This document shows, one piece after another, positions 44,048 to 52,063 of a stretch of DNA of 64,000 bases. This stretch comes from an uncultured Lachnospiraceae bacterium (GTDB taxonomy: Bacteria; Bacillota; Clostridia; Lachnospirales; Lachnospiraceae): assembly GCA_910579425.1 (NCBI GenBank), contig CAJTVL010000004.1, positions 1-64,000 of the forward strand. Direction: 5' to 3'. The notes under the pieces are model-generated. The model worked only from the letters and a program-made list of their open reading frames with translations, had not been told where the DNA came from and ran no database searches. Numbering within the stretch: position 1 is the stretch's first letter; every line of letters starts with the position of its first letter. The position numbers and the translations under genes are program-made.

Positions 44048-45466
44048 ATGTATTTCAGGCCAAAGGATTCTGTGGCGGGAGATATTATCCCTTTTTACCG
44101 GGACGGTAGCTTTCGGTTGTTTTATCTGAGAGATTACAGAAATGCGGAGAAATACGGAGAAGGTACGCCGTGGCACCTTTTGGAAACAAAGGATTTTGTC
44201 CGTTTTACCGAAAAGGGAGAGGTGATTTCAAGAGGGGATAAGGAGGAACAGGATCTCTATGTGTACACGGGAAGCGTCTTTGAAAAAGAAAACATAAGTT
44301 ACATTTTCTACACGGGATACAATCCATATTTCATGAAACAGGGTAAGCGTCGGGAGGCAGTTATGCTCTCGACCAGCACGGATTTTCAGAAATGGGAAAA
44401 ACAGGAGGGCTTTTGTCTCTGTGCTCCGGATTGTTTCGAACCCCATGATTTTCGGGATCCCTTTGTTTTTTTCAATGAAGAGACAGGGGAATACAACATG
44501 CTTCTTGCTGCTCGTCTCAACTACGGCCCGAGCAGGAGGCGGGGATGTACCGCCTTGGCAGTCAGCGATGACCTTCTGCATTGGGAGGTGAGGGAGAAGC
44601 CTTTTTACAGCCCGAGACTTTATTTCACCCATGAGTGTCCGGATTTGTTCCGGATAGGGGATTGGTGGTATTTGGTGTTTAGTGAATTTACACAGAAATG
44701 TGAAACACATTACAGAATGTCCAGGTCCCTGGACGGGCCATGGCTGACACCGGAGTACGACACCTTTGACAATAGGAATTTTTATGCAGCCAAAACGGTT
44801 TCGGACGGAAAAGACCGATATGTAATCGGCTGGAACCCTACCCATGTGGGTGAGGAGGACTTTGCCGACACGCAGTGGGGCGGCAGTGTTATTGTCCACA
44901 GACTTGTACAGCGGGCGGACGGTCAGTTGTATGTGGCTTTGCCTCAAACGATCAAAGAGGCCTATGGGGCGCCGGTGTGCTGGCAGGAGGGAGCTGTGAT
45001 TGGAAGTGTTTCAAAGCTTGGAGAGGGATGGCGGATCGGCCGTCCGGAGGGGTTTAGCAGCCTGGACCTGGGAAAGCTGGAAGAAAACTGCCGCATTTCT
45101 TTTCGGGTGAGTTTTGAAGGGGACTGTAAAATATTCTATCTATATTTAAACAGCGACGAGGATAACGAAGCCGCTTATTATGTTGGGATTGACCTGGTGA
45201 TGGGGCGGCTGACCTTTGACCGATGGCCCCGTAAAAGGAGTGATTACCCCTTTATGCTGGAGACGGAGCGTAAAATTCCCGTAGAACCCGGGCAGAGCTA
45301 TTGCGTGGATGTGATAAAAGAAGGTTCTGTGCTGGAGGTGTATTTTGATGAAAAGGCCGCCATGAGCGCCAGAATGTATGAGCTTGCTCAGGGAACCTTT
45401 GGATTTGCGACCCAGGTAGGAACGGCGCAGGTCACAGGGCTTGCCTATTTGACGGCAGATGAATAA
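44048..45466 (+). CDS. GH32-like glycoside hydrolase
   Basis: 472 residues. A five-blade propeller-type N-terminal domain (1-310) and a beta-sandwich C-terminal domain (about 320-470) match GH32. The RDP motif is present (DFRDPFVFF), and so is the EC acid/base motif (HECPDLFRI). The first motif, usually WMNDPNG with the nucleophile Asp, is changed to VAGDIIPFYRDG: an Asp is kept but the Asn, Pro and Asn are not. This suggests an enzyme on an atypical fructoside, or one with altered chemistry. AGGAGG lies before the ATG at 44048; the frame extends to 44027. There is no signal peptide, so it acts in the cytoplasm on sugars imported by the ABC system encoded next. Confidence 0.82.
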   Translation: MYFRPKDSVAGDIIPFYRDGSFRLFYLRDYRNAEKYGEGTPWHLLETKDFVRFTEKGEVISRGDKEEQDLYVYTGSVFEKENISYIFYTGYNPYFMKQGKRREAVMLSTSTDFQKWEKQEGFCLCAPDCFEPHDFRDPFVFFNEETGEYNMLLAARLNYGPSRRRGCTALAVSDDLLHWEVREKPFYSPRLYFTHECPDLFRIGDWWYLVFSEFTQKCETHYRMSRSLDGPWLTPEYDTFDNRNFYAAKTVSDGKDRYVIGWNPTHVGEEDFADTQWGGSVIVHRLVQRADGQLYVALPQTIKEAYGAPVCWQEGAVIGSVSKLGEGWRIGRPEGFSSLDLGKLEENCRISFRVSFEGDCKIFYLYLNSDEDNEAAYYVGIDLVMGRLTFDRWPRKRSDYPFMLETERKIPVEPGQSYCVDVIKEGSVLEVYFDEKAAMSARMYELAQGTFGFATQVGTAQVTGLAYLTADE

Positions 45467-45482
45467 AAGAGGGGGGGCCGCT

Positions 45483-46397
45483 ATGAAAGAAAAGGTGGAG
45501 AAAGCTTTCCGGCGTAACTGGAGATTATATGTGCTGATGTTGCCTGCTGTGCTCTGGCTGATTGTATTTGCTTATATGCCAATGTATGGAATTCTGATTG
45601 CTTTTAAGGATTATAAGGGGAAGCTGGGAATCCTGGGGAGCCCCTGGGCAGAGCCCATCATGAAGCATTTTTCCTCTTTTTTCAGGACAAGTGTGGCCGG
45701 AACGGTGATTTCGAATACTGTTATTTTAAGCTTGCTTACCATTTTGATTTCCTTCCCCGTTCCGATTGTTTTTGCATTGTTATTGAATCAAATAAGAGGC
45801 AGCAGAAAACGCAAACTGGTGCAAACCGTTTCGTACGCGCCTTATTTTGTATCTAATGTGGTAGTGGTAAGTATTATAAGCGTAATTTGCGCTCCCAGCG
45901 GTTTCGTCAATACGATCATTAAGTTTTTTAATGGGGGAGAGGCTTTGTTTCTCACCTCCGCTGCGGAATATTTCAGGACTCTATATATTTCGTCCAATAT
46001 CTGGCAGACTATGGGCTTTTCTGCAATCGTTTACATTGCCGCACTGACGGGGATCAGTCAGGACTACTATGAGGCGGCTATTATGGACGGAGCGTCAAAG
46101 TTCAAAAGGATTTTGTATATTGATGTTCCGCTGATTGCACCTACGATTATGGTGATGTTTATACTGTCCATTGGCAATATTATGTCCATAGGCTATGAAA
46201 AGGTATATCTGATGCAGAGCGGGACAAATACTGCGGTCAGTGAGATTATTTCTACCTATGTTTATAAGGTGGGCCTTCAGAATGCACAGTTTTCCTTTGC
46301 TACGGCCGTAGGATTGTTTAATGCGGCAGTCAATTTCGGTATTCTGTTGATTGTAAATGCTATATCTAAAAGAACGGCTGATATAAGTATTTTTTAG
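45483..46397 (+). CDS. ABC sugar transporter permease, LplB type
   Basis: 304 residues with six helices (first near LYVLMLPAVLWLIVFAYMP) and the ATPase-contact loop YYEAAIMDGASKFKRILYIDVP, the EAA motif. LplB-type permeases take up oligosaccharides with a partner CarB-type permease. The ATG at 45483 has AGAGGGGGGG upstream; an overlapping start at 45459 has no site. There is no ATPase gene in the operon, so a shared ATPase encoded elsewhere (MsmK type) must energise it. Confidence 0.93.
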   Translation: MKEKVEKAFRRNWRLYVLMLPAVLWLIVFAYMPMYGILIAFKDYKGKLGILGSPWAEPIMKHFSSFFRTSVAGTVISNTVILSLLTILISFPVPIVFALLLNQIRGSRKRKLVQTVSYAPYFVSNVVVVSIISVICAPSGFVNTIIKFFNGGEALFLTSAAEYFRTLYISSNIWQTMGFSAIVYIAALTGISQDYYEAAIMDGASKFKRILYIDVPLIAPTIMVMFILSIGNIMSIGYEKVYLMQSGTNTAVSEIISTYVYKVGLQNAQFSFATAVGLFNAAVNFGILLIVNAISKRTADISIF

Positions 46398-46419
46398 GTA
46401 CGTCAGGGAGGGATAGTCT

Positions 46420-47328
46420 ATGAAAACAACCAGAAATGGAAAAAGACGGATGAAAAAGACGTGGGGAGACCGGGTCTTTGATCTGGCCAATGCGGTCATT
46501 ATGGTTTTTGTATGTGTGGTAATCGCTTATCCGCTCTATTATGTACTGATAGCCTCTTTTACCGATCCGACAATCGTGAATTCCGGAAAGGTACTGTTGT
46601 ATCCCGAAAAGATATTTATGGGAGGATACCAGAAGATATTTGAATACCGCCCTATGTGGACAGGATATGCCAATACGATTCTTTATACGGCAAGCGGAAC
46701 CCTTACGGCGCTAATCGCAACGATTCCCTGTGCGTTTGCACTTTCCAGAAAAGAGCTTCTCGGAAGGAAGATATGGAACTTTTTGTTTACCTTTACCATG
46801 TTTTTCGGGGGAGGAATCATTCCTCTGTATCTGATTATTAATGCGGTGGGGATTTATGACACGATTTGGGCTATGGTGCTGCCGACAGCGGTATCCGTGT
46901 ACAATTTGATTGTATGCCGTTCTTTTTTTGAATCAAATATTCCGGATGAGCTTTATGATGCATCCAAAATAGACGGAAGCAATGATTTCGACTTTTTTTT
47001 CAGAATAGTGCTTCCGCTCTCCTCAACGATTATAGCGGTTATGCTGCTTTTCTATGCTACCGCGATCTGGAATTCCTTTATGAATGCGTTGATGTTCATG
47101 GGAACCCAGGATAAGATGCCGCTGCAGGTGATTTTGCGGAATCTGGTCTTGTCGAACCAGACCACGGCGCTGACATCAAGCGGAACAGAAGTGGCGCAGA
47201 GGATGAAAATGGCGGAGCAGCTCAAATATGCGATTATTGTAGTATCTGCATTGCCGCTTTTGGTGGTATATCCGTTCGTTCAGAAGTATTTTGCAAAAGG
47301 TGTTTTAATGGGAGCCGTAAAAGGCTGA
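46420..47328 (+). CDS. ABC sugar transporter permease, CarB type
   Basis: 302 residues with six helices (first VIMVFVCVVIAYPLYYVLIA) and the EAA-type loop DELYDASKIDGSNDFDFFFRIVLP. It is the partner of the LplB-type permease 22 bp upstream; the two form the channel for the substrate delivered by the lipoprotein encoded next. GGGAGGG precedes the ATG. Confidence 0.93.
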   Translation: MKTTRNGKRRMKKTWGDRVFDLANAVIMVFVCVVIAYPLYYVLIASFTDPTIVNSGKVLLYPEKIFMGGYQKIFEYRPMWTGYANTILYTASGTLTALIATIPCAFALSRKELLGRKIWNFLFTFTMFFGGGIIPLYLIINAVGIYDTIWAMVLPTAVSVYNLIVCRSFFESNIPDELYDASKIDGSNDFDFFFRIVLPLSSTIIAVMLLFYATAIWNSFMNALMFMGTQDKMPLQVILRNLVLSNQTTALTSSGTEVAQRMKMAEQLKYAIIVVSALPLLVVYPFVQKYFAKGVLMGAVKG

Positions 47329-47341
47329 GAAAGGAGAAGAT

Positions 47342-49090
47342 ATGAGTAAAATGAAAAAGATTCTGGCGTGTATGCTGTGTTTAAGTATGTTGATTGCCGC
47401 AGGAGGATGCGGAAAGGGTAGCGCGCCTGCGCCGGATACAAAAGGGGAAAATTCCGGTACGGAGGAAACGTCCTCTGCGGAGGATGGAGAACTGGACAAC
47501 TTCAATCTGGACGGAACTCTTCCTATTGTAAAGGATCCCTCTCAGATGGAACCGATCAAGTTTGCAGTGGTAATTGGTGCAGAGAGTACGGTGCCTACTG
47601 CGGAAAAGGAAATGACAAAGAAATTTATGGAGGAAACAGGAATCCCCATTGAATGGCAGGAAATTCCCGCTGACGGTTCCGCCGAGAAGATCAACCTGAT
47701 GCTCACCAGCGGCGATTATCCGGACGTGTTCTGGAACGGAATCGGTATGGATATGGCGGTGCAGTATTCGGACCAGGGGATTTTTATTCCCACCGAGGAT
47801 TTGATCCGGCAATATGTACCCAGACTGGCGGCAATCTATGAGGAGCATCCCGAATACAAGCAGGGCTCTACCACACCTAACGGGCACAGCTTCGGATTCC
47901 CTTACATAGAGGAAATGTATGGACTTGTGCGGACACCCGGCCCTTTTATGATCAATACCCAATGGCTTGAAAAAGTCGGGAAAGAAATGCCGACTACGAT
48001 CGATGAGTTTGTGGATTGTCTCAGAGCCTTTAAGGAGGCGGGAGACTTGAATGGAAACGGTATTGCGGATGAAATTCCTTATGCCCTGGAATTTGGAAAC
48101 GGGAACGGTTTTGGTTCTTTCGATTCTTTTTACTTCTTTACTGGAGCTTTTGGTCTTGCAGATTCTATTTGCAGCGGCAATGCGATGGCGGATCATTTAC
48201 GGCTGATTGACGGCAAAATTACTTTCGCGGCAACGGATGAGGCATACCGTAAAACCTGTGACTTTTTTCATGACATGTATGCAGAGGGGCTGATTGACCC
48301 GGATTCTTTCGCTCCTTCCGGGACAGGTAATCCTCTTTATATCAGCAAGCTGGCTCAGCCGGAAGCAGTTGTGGGTGCATTCCAGTGCTGGACGCCAAGG
48401 GACAACCTGGTGGATTTGAGTGTGCGGGAGCAGTATGAGCCTATCCCGAGACTGACCGGACCGGACGGAAAGTGCGGAAATGTCGTAAATTTCTCGGAGA
48501 TGCAGGACACTTCCATGGTGGCGATTACCGATAAATGTAAGTATCCTGAGGTAGTGGCGTCGCTGGTGAACTACTGCATGGATCCGGAAATTTCCATCAC
48601 CCTGAACTGGGGAGCTGTCGGATATACCTATGTGAAAGGAGATGACGGAAAGCTGCATTTCAATCTGGACGAAAACGGGGAGATCATCCTGCAAAACGGC
48701 TGGCAGTATTTTTCCGAACAGAGAAATAATACCTCTCCCTGCCGCGGCTCCCTGGCAGTGCTGAACGAGTATTATGACCAGTATGTGGATTACACATGGG
48801 ATGCTGTTCCGATTCTGGAAGGACAGAGATTGAACGGAAAGGAAGAGTGCCTGGAAGAAATCGAATCCGTCCCCAAAATGATGATGACCATGGAGGAAAA
48901 CAATAAGCTGTCTCAAATTTACGGGACGATCGCCAATATCGTAAACGCATATCAGATGGATGCGGTTATGAACGGCACGGACGACGCCGGCTGGGATAAA
49001 TTCAAAGAGGATTTGAAGGCGGCAGGTGTGGACGAGTTGGTCAGTACCTATCAGCAGGCCTATGAGAGATTTTGTTCTTTTGGAAAATAA
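47342..49090 (+). CDS. Extracellular solute-binding lipoprotein of the sugar ABC transporter
   Basis: 582 residues. A signal peptide with a lipobox (MLIAAGGCGKG) gives Cys23 as the lipidated residue. A short Gly/Ser/Glu linker follows, then a large family-1-type substrate-binding domain (DVFWNGIGMDMAVQYSD, NGNGIADEIPYALEFGN). That size is typical of LplA-type binders of oligosaccharides. It captures the ligand outside the membrane and delivers it to the two permeases upstream. AAGGAG precedes the ATG. A terminator follows. Confidence 0.93.
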   Translation: MSKMKKILACMLCLSMLIAAGGCGKGSAPAPDTKGENSGTEETSSAEDGELDNFNLDGTLPIVKDPSQMEPIKFAVVIGAESTVPTAEKEMTKKFMEETGIPIEWQEIPADGSAEKINLMLTSGDYPDVFWNGIGMDMAVQYSDQGIFIPTEDLIRQYVPRLAAIYEEHPEYKQGSTTPNGHSFGFPYIEEMYGLVRTPGPFMINTQWLEKVGKEMPTTIDEFVDCLRAFKEAGDLNGNGIADEIPYALEFGNGNGFGSFDSFYFFTGAFGLADSICSGNAMADHLRLIDGKITFAATDEAYRKTCDFFHDMYAEGLIDPDSFAPSGTGNPLYISKLAQPEAVVGAFQCWTPRDNLVDLSVREQYEPIPRLTGPDGKCGNVVNFSEMQDTSMVAITDKCKYPEVVASLVNYCMDPEISITLNWGAVGYTYVKGDDGKLHFNLDENGEIILQNGWQYFSEQRNNTSPCRGSLAVLNEYYDQYVDYTWDAVPILEGQRLNGKEECLEEIESVPKMMMTMEENNKLSQIYGTIANIVNAYQMDAVMNGTDDAGWDKFKEDLKAAGVDELVSTYQQAYERFCSFGK

Positions 49091-49125
49091 ATATACGGTA
49101 CGATAAAGCACTTTGAACAGAAAAG

Positions 49126-49168
49126 GGCAGGAAGGGGATTCCGGTAAGGCGTCCCTCCTGCCTTTTTT
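49126..49168 (+). terminator. Intrinsic terminator of the sugar-uptake operon
   Basis: Arms 49126-49136 and 49153-49162 pair with one bulged A, followed by TTTTTT (49163-49168). Confidence 0.75.
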
Positions 49169-49270
49169 GAGGAATAGAGTCTGCAGAATGGTATTTTCCG
49201 GAATATTTGTTTGTTTCCCAGACAAAAAAAGGTTATAATTAATTAATCCGGCAATCGAAAGGAAGAAAAA

Positions 49271-50182
49271 ATGGAAAACGTAATTACATTGCAGATTACC
49301 ATGTTTGCACTGATTCTTGTGGGGCTTCTGGCAAAAAAAATAAAGCTGGTATCACGGGAGGGGCAGAAAAATATTACCGATTTGGTGATTTATATCGTCC
49401 TGCCCTGTAATATTTTCAACGCCTTTTTGGTGAAGAGCAACAGCCAGACGCTTTTGACGCAGTTTTTTCTTGTTCTGGTAATCAGTATCGGGATTCAGGT
49501 TTTCAGTTCTCTCACAGGGAAAATCATTTATGCCAAAAAGGAGATTTTCCACCAGATGAGTTTGCGGTACGGGGTGATTTGTTCCAACGCAGGCTTTCTG
49601 GGAAATCCGATTGCGGAGGGAATGTTCGGAGAAACGGGACTTGCAATGGCGAATGTGTTTTTGATTCCCATGCGCATTATGATGTGGTCGTCAGGGCTTG
49701 CCATCTATACCAGGAGTACAGACTGGAAAGGAACTGTGAAGAAGGTGATTACACATCCGTGCATTTTGGCGTGTCTTTTGGGGATTGGGGCAATGTGCCT
49801 GCAGATTTCCATACCGGATATGCCAGGGAATGTGATTCAGACAATCGGAAGATGTAATACTGCGCTGTCTATGATGGTAATCGGGATGATACTTGCGGAG
49901 GCGGACATACGCCTTTTGTTTGACAGGGAAGTGATTGCATACAGCCTGCTGCGTTTGGCGGTGATGCCTGGACTGGTGTATGTGGTATGCCGTCTGTTTT
50001 CTGTACCTTCTCTTGTGACGGGAATCTGCGTGATCCTGACGGGGATGCCGGCAGGGGCAACAACGAGTATTCTTGCCAGCAAATATCATGCGGATGAGAT
50101 TTTTGCAACAAAACTGGTGGTCGCCTCTACCATATTTTCCATGGTGACAATTCCGCTTTGGGGTGTGGCGGTTGCGGGATAA
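49271..50182 (+). CDS. AEC-family transporter (auxin efflux carrier type)
   Basis: 303 residues, about ten hydrophobic helices in two halves. The conserved features are GLLAKKIKLVSREGQKNIT near the start, and DLVIYIVLPCNIFNAF and LASKYHADEIFATKLVV at the end, where the helix-break prolines of the family lie. AEC proteins in bacteria move organic acids such as malate or malonate. It has its own ribosome site (AAAGGAAG) and lies after the terminator, so it is not part of the sugar operon. Substrate unknown. Confidence 0.9.
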   Translation: MENVITLQITMFALILVGLLAKKIKLVSREGQKNITDLVIYIVLPCNIFNAFLVKSNSQTLLTQFFLVLVISIGIQVFSSLTGKIIYAKKEIFHQMSLRYGVICSNAGFLGNPIAEGMFGETGLAMANVFLIPMRIMMWSSGLAIYTRSTDWKGTVKKVITHPCILACLLGIGAMCLQISIPDMPGNVIQTIGRCNTALSMMVIGMILAEADIRLLFDREVIAYSLLRLAVMPGLVYVVCRLFSVPSLVTGICVILTGMPAGATTSILASKYHADEIFATKLVVASTIFSMVTIPLWGVAVAG

Positions 50183-50280
50183 TGAAAGAAAATCCGTGTG
50201 AAGCTTTTGGTAAATCCGGATGCAGTCCCGTTGTAGGAAAATCCAAGACAGGCAGGATGAAAAATGAGAAAGAATACAAG

Positions 50281-50307
50281 CTGCCCCTCTTTTAATTAGA
50301 GGGGCAG
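50281..50307. terminator. Terminator between the AEC and DUF1062 genes
   Basis: A perfect 10-bp stem CTGCCCCTCT/AGAGGGGCAG with a 7-nt loop. It overlaps the last codons of the minus-strand DUF1062 gene. Confidence 0.7.
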
Positions 50308-50846
50308 TTAAACCGCAGCCGTTCAGGTTCCAATACGATTTGGCCTTTTTCCAACAAACCTTTCGCCTTACTTCTGGACAATCCCAGAACTTCAGCAATT
50401 TGTTTTTCCGGACGGATTTTCAGTTGATAAGGATTATTTATTACAACGGTAATCTGATCTACGGGATTGTATTCCATGGTTTCGGGCAGCTTTACATAGT
50501 CGTAATATAATTTTTCAAAATCAATTTCCGCTTTGTTCCTCTGAAATAACCGTATATTTTTTCCATACATTTCCGCAAGCTGTTCCTTATTGTCCAAAAA
50601 GCATTGATATTCTTCTTTGGGTATGGAAGAAACCTTCTGCCTCTTATATATGGCAAGGTTAAGAGTATGTTTACATTCTGCGCATTGATAGATCAGCCAG
50701 ACATCCAGTTTATTACCGTTGGCATTGATGCGAAACTTTTTGGTGTTTATATAATGTGTTTTTCTGCCGCATTTGGGGCAATTTCGGGCAACCCAAAAGG
50801 AGTCTTTCAGGATAATTTCATATTCAATTTTCTTTAAATAGCTCAT
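50292..50846 (-). CDS. DUF1062 family protein
   Basis: 184 residues. Two zinc-type CxxC pairs, NCPKCGRKTHYINTKKFRIN and YQCAECKHTLN, form a ribbon, followed by a helical region. The C-terminal part (EKQIAEVLGLSRSKAKGLLE, residues about 150-170) looks like an S4- or HTH-type nucleic-acid-binding module. The family is small, found in Bacillota, of unknown function. The start at 50846 has CAGGAG six bases upstream. Probably cytosolic. Monocistronic, ending in the hairpin at 50281. Confidence 0.8.
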   Translation of the reverse strand: MSYLKKIEYEIILKDSFWVARNCPKCGRKTHYINTKKFRINANGNKLDVWLIYQCAECKHTLNLAIYKRQKVSSIPKEEYQCFLDNKEQLAEMYGKNIRLFQRNKAEIDFEKLYYDYVKLPETMEYNPVDQITVVINNPYQLKIRPEKQIAEVLGLSRSKAKGLLEKGQIVLEPERLRFNCPSN

Positions 50847-50972
50847 TTGCATCTCCTGTCCATTTTGTATCACGATGCATGGGCTATTACATTATTTCAT
50901 TTTATTTGCAATAGCCACGCTATGCAAAACAAAAAGGTGTAGTCATAAATCATCTTTCTCCTCTCATTATAA

Positions 50973-51674
50973 TTAGTTTCCTTTTCGGGCGGCGATAATC
51001 GTCGCGCTGCCATCCAATACTTTTTCTATTGTAAATCCTGCCTTTAGTAATAATTCTTTCTCATGCTCCAAAGTCAGGGGAATATCAAAATGTACATAGT
51101 AGTCCGCCGGTATCGCTGACCGGCTTCTTTTTTTCAGATATACACTGCGCAAAAGGTCCTCTTCTTTGTCACAGCAGGCAATGTAGTCTCCCAATATAAA
51201 AACGCCGTTTTCTTTCAGACTGTGGTAAATCTTCCGGTACAATTCTTTTTTGCGCCCGGGCAGGAAATGATGCAGGCTTTCGAAAGAAATTACAGCATCC
51301 CATTTGCCGTATCCAGGATCAAATTGGAAATAATCCTGACATACTGCGGTAAACGGTTTATCACGATGTTTTTCAAGCAGTTTATCCAGCATATTTGCGC
51401 ATAAATCTACGCCTGTCACCTCAATGCTTGGATTTTTCCGCCATATCTTGTCCAATTCCAGGCCGGTTCCGCATCCCAGGTCTAAAATGCTTTGACATTT
51501 TAAAGGCAGGATCTCGGCAAACAACTGATAAGCTTCCTCCCACCTTGACATATGTTCTTCATAATCCTGCAGCCGCTTTGTAAAGAAATCGGACATTTCT
51601 TCCAGCGGAGAATCTGCCGTGTCCCGAAGCCATAGTTTCAAATTCTTCATGTATTCTTCAGTAGATTGCATCAT
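50973..51674 (-). CDS. Class I SAM-dependent methyltransferase
   Basis: 233 residues. Motif I is ILDLGCGTGLELD, the acidic SAM ligand lies in EVTGVDLCANML, and the post-motifs DAVISFESLHHFLP and LKENGVFILGDYIAC are present. The type resembles small-molecule or ubiE/arsM-like methyltransferases, and the substrate is unknown. GAAGGG lies before the ATG at 51674. It is separated from the AT-rich rnlAB region by a 389-bp gap and shares no promoter with it. Confidence 0.88.
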   Translation of the reverse strand: MMQSTEEYMKNLKLWLRDTADSPLEEMSDFFTKRLQDYEEHMSRWEEAYQLFAEILPLKCQSILDLGCGTGLELDKIWRKNPSIEVTGVDLCANMLDKLLEKHRDKPFTAVCQDYFQFDPGYGKWDAVISFESLHHFLPGRKKELYRKIYHSLKENGVFILGDYIACCDKEEDLLRSVYLKKRSRSAIPADYYVHFDIPLTLEHEKELLLKAGFTIEKVLDGSATIIAARKGN

Positions 51675-51819
51675 AATTTCCCTTCTCTAACGTTGTGGTA
51701 ATCAAGCTGTGATTTCCTTTGCGGTACAGCATAACATAGTTTGATTCTGTATTCCACCTCACGTATTTTTGGAAGAAAATATGAGCCTGACATTGCAGGA
51801 ATGAAAAAGGAACCGAATC

Positions 51820-51838
51820 TTGCCACAAGCTGTGGCAA
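51820..51838. promoter_or_regulatory. Perfect palindrome in the gap before rnlA
   Basis: TTGCCACA/TGTGGCAA with a 3-nt centre. It is of unknown use, and lies between the methyltransferase start (minus strand) and the SOS-type promoter. The gap 51675-52063 otherwise holds only the promoter elements listed next. Confidence 0.4.
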
Positions 51839-51881
51839 AATCCTATCGTAAGACTGCTAGACATAGAAATATTAGAAAATA

Positions 51882-51931
51882 GAACAAATGTTCTGGAAGC
51901 TATTTGCAAAGAACGAATGTTCTGATATAAT
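51882..51931 (+). promoter_or_regulatory. Sigma-A promoter with two LexA-type SOS boxes before rnlA
   Basis: GAACAAATGTTC (51882-51893) and GAACGAATGTTC (51911-51922) both match the Gram-positive LexA form GAAC-N4-GTTC, 29 bp apart. The -35 TTTGCA (51903-51908) and -10 TATAAT (51926-51931) are 17 bp apart, with the second box in the spacer. LexA bound there would block RNA polymerase until DNA damage. Confidence 0.75.
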
Positions 51932-52008
51932 ATAACTGCTTAAACAAAGAGTACATAGTATTTTTTATAGTTGTATGCTATAATTATTTTGATATTTTGA
52001 GAAAATGT

Positions 52009-52037
52009 TTGACTGAAATGAAAGTGTGTGATATACT
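52009..52037 (+). promoter_or_regulatory. Second promoter candidate directly before rnlA
   Basis: TTGACT (52009-52014), a 17-bp spacer and TATACT (52032-52037), 27 bp before the ATG. It carries no LexA box, so it could give basal transcription of the toxin-antitoxin pair. Confidence 0.5.
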
Positions 52038-52063
52038 TACGAATTCTATACAAGGAGATAAAG

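Noticed and set aside
47381..49225. Two long minus-strand frames opposite the solute-binding protein
   Set aside because: His/Arg/Cys-rich composition typical of antisense shadows; the + strand gene is clear.
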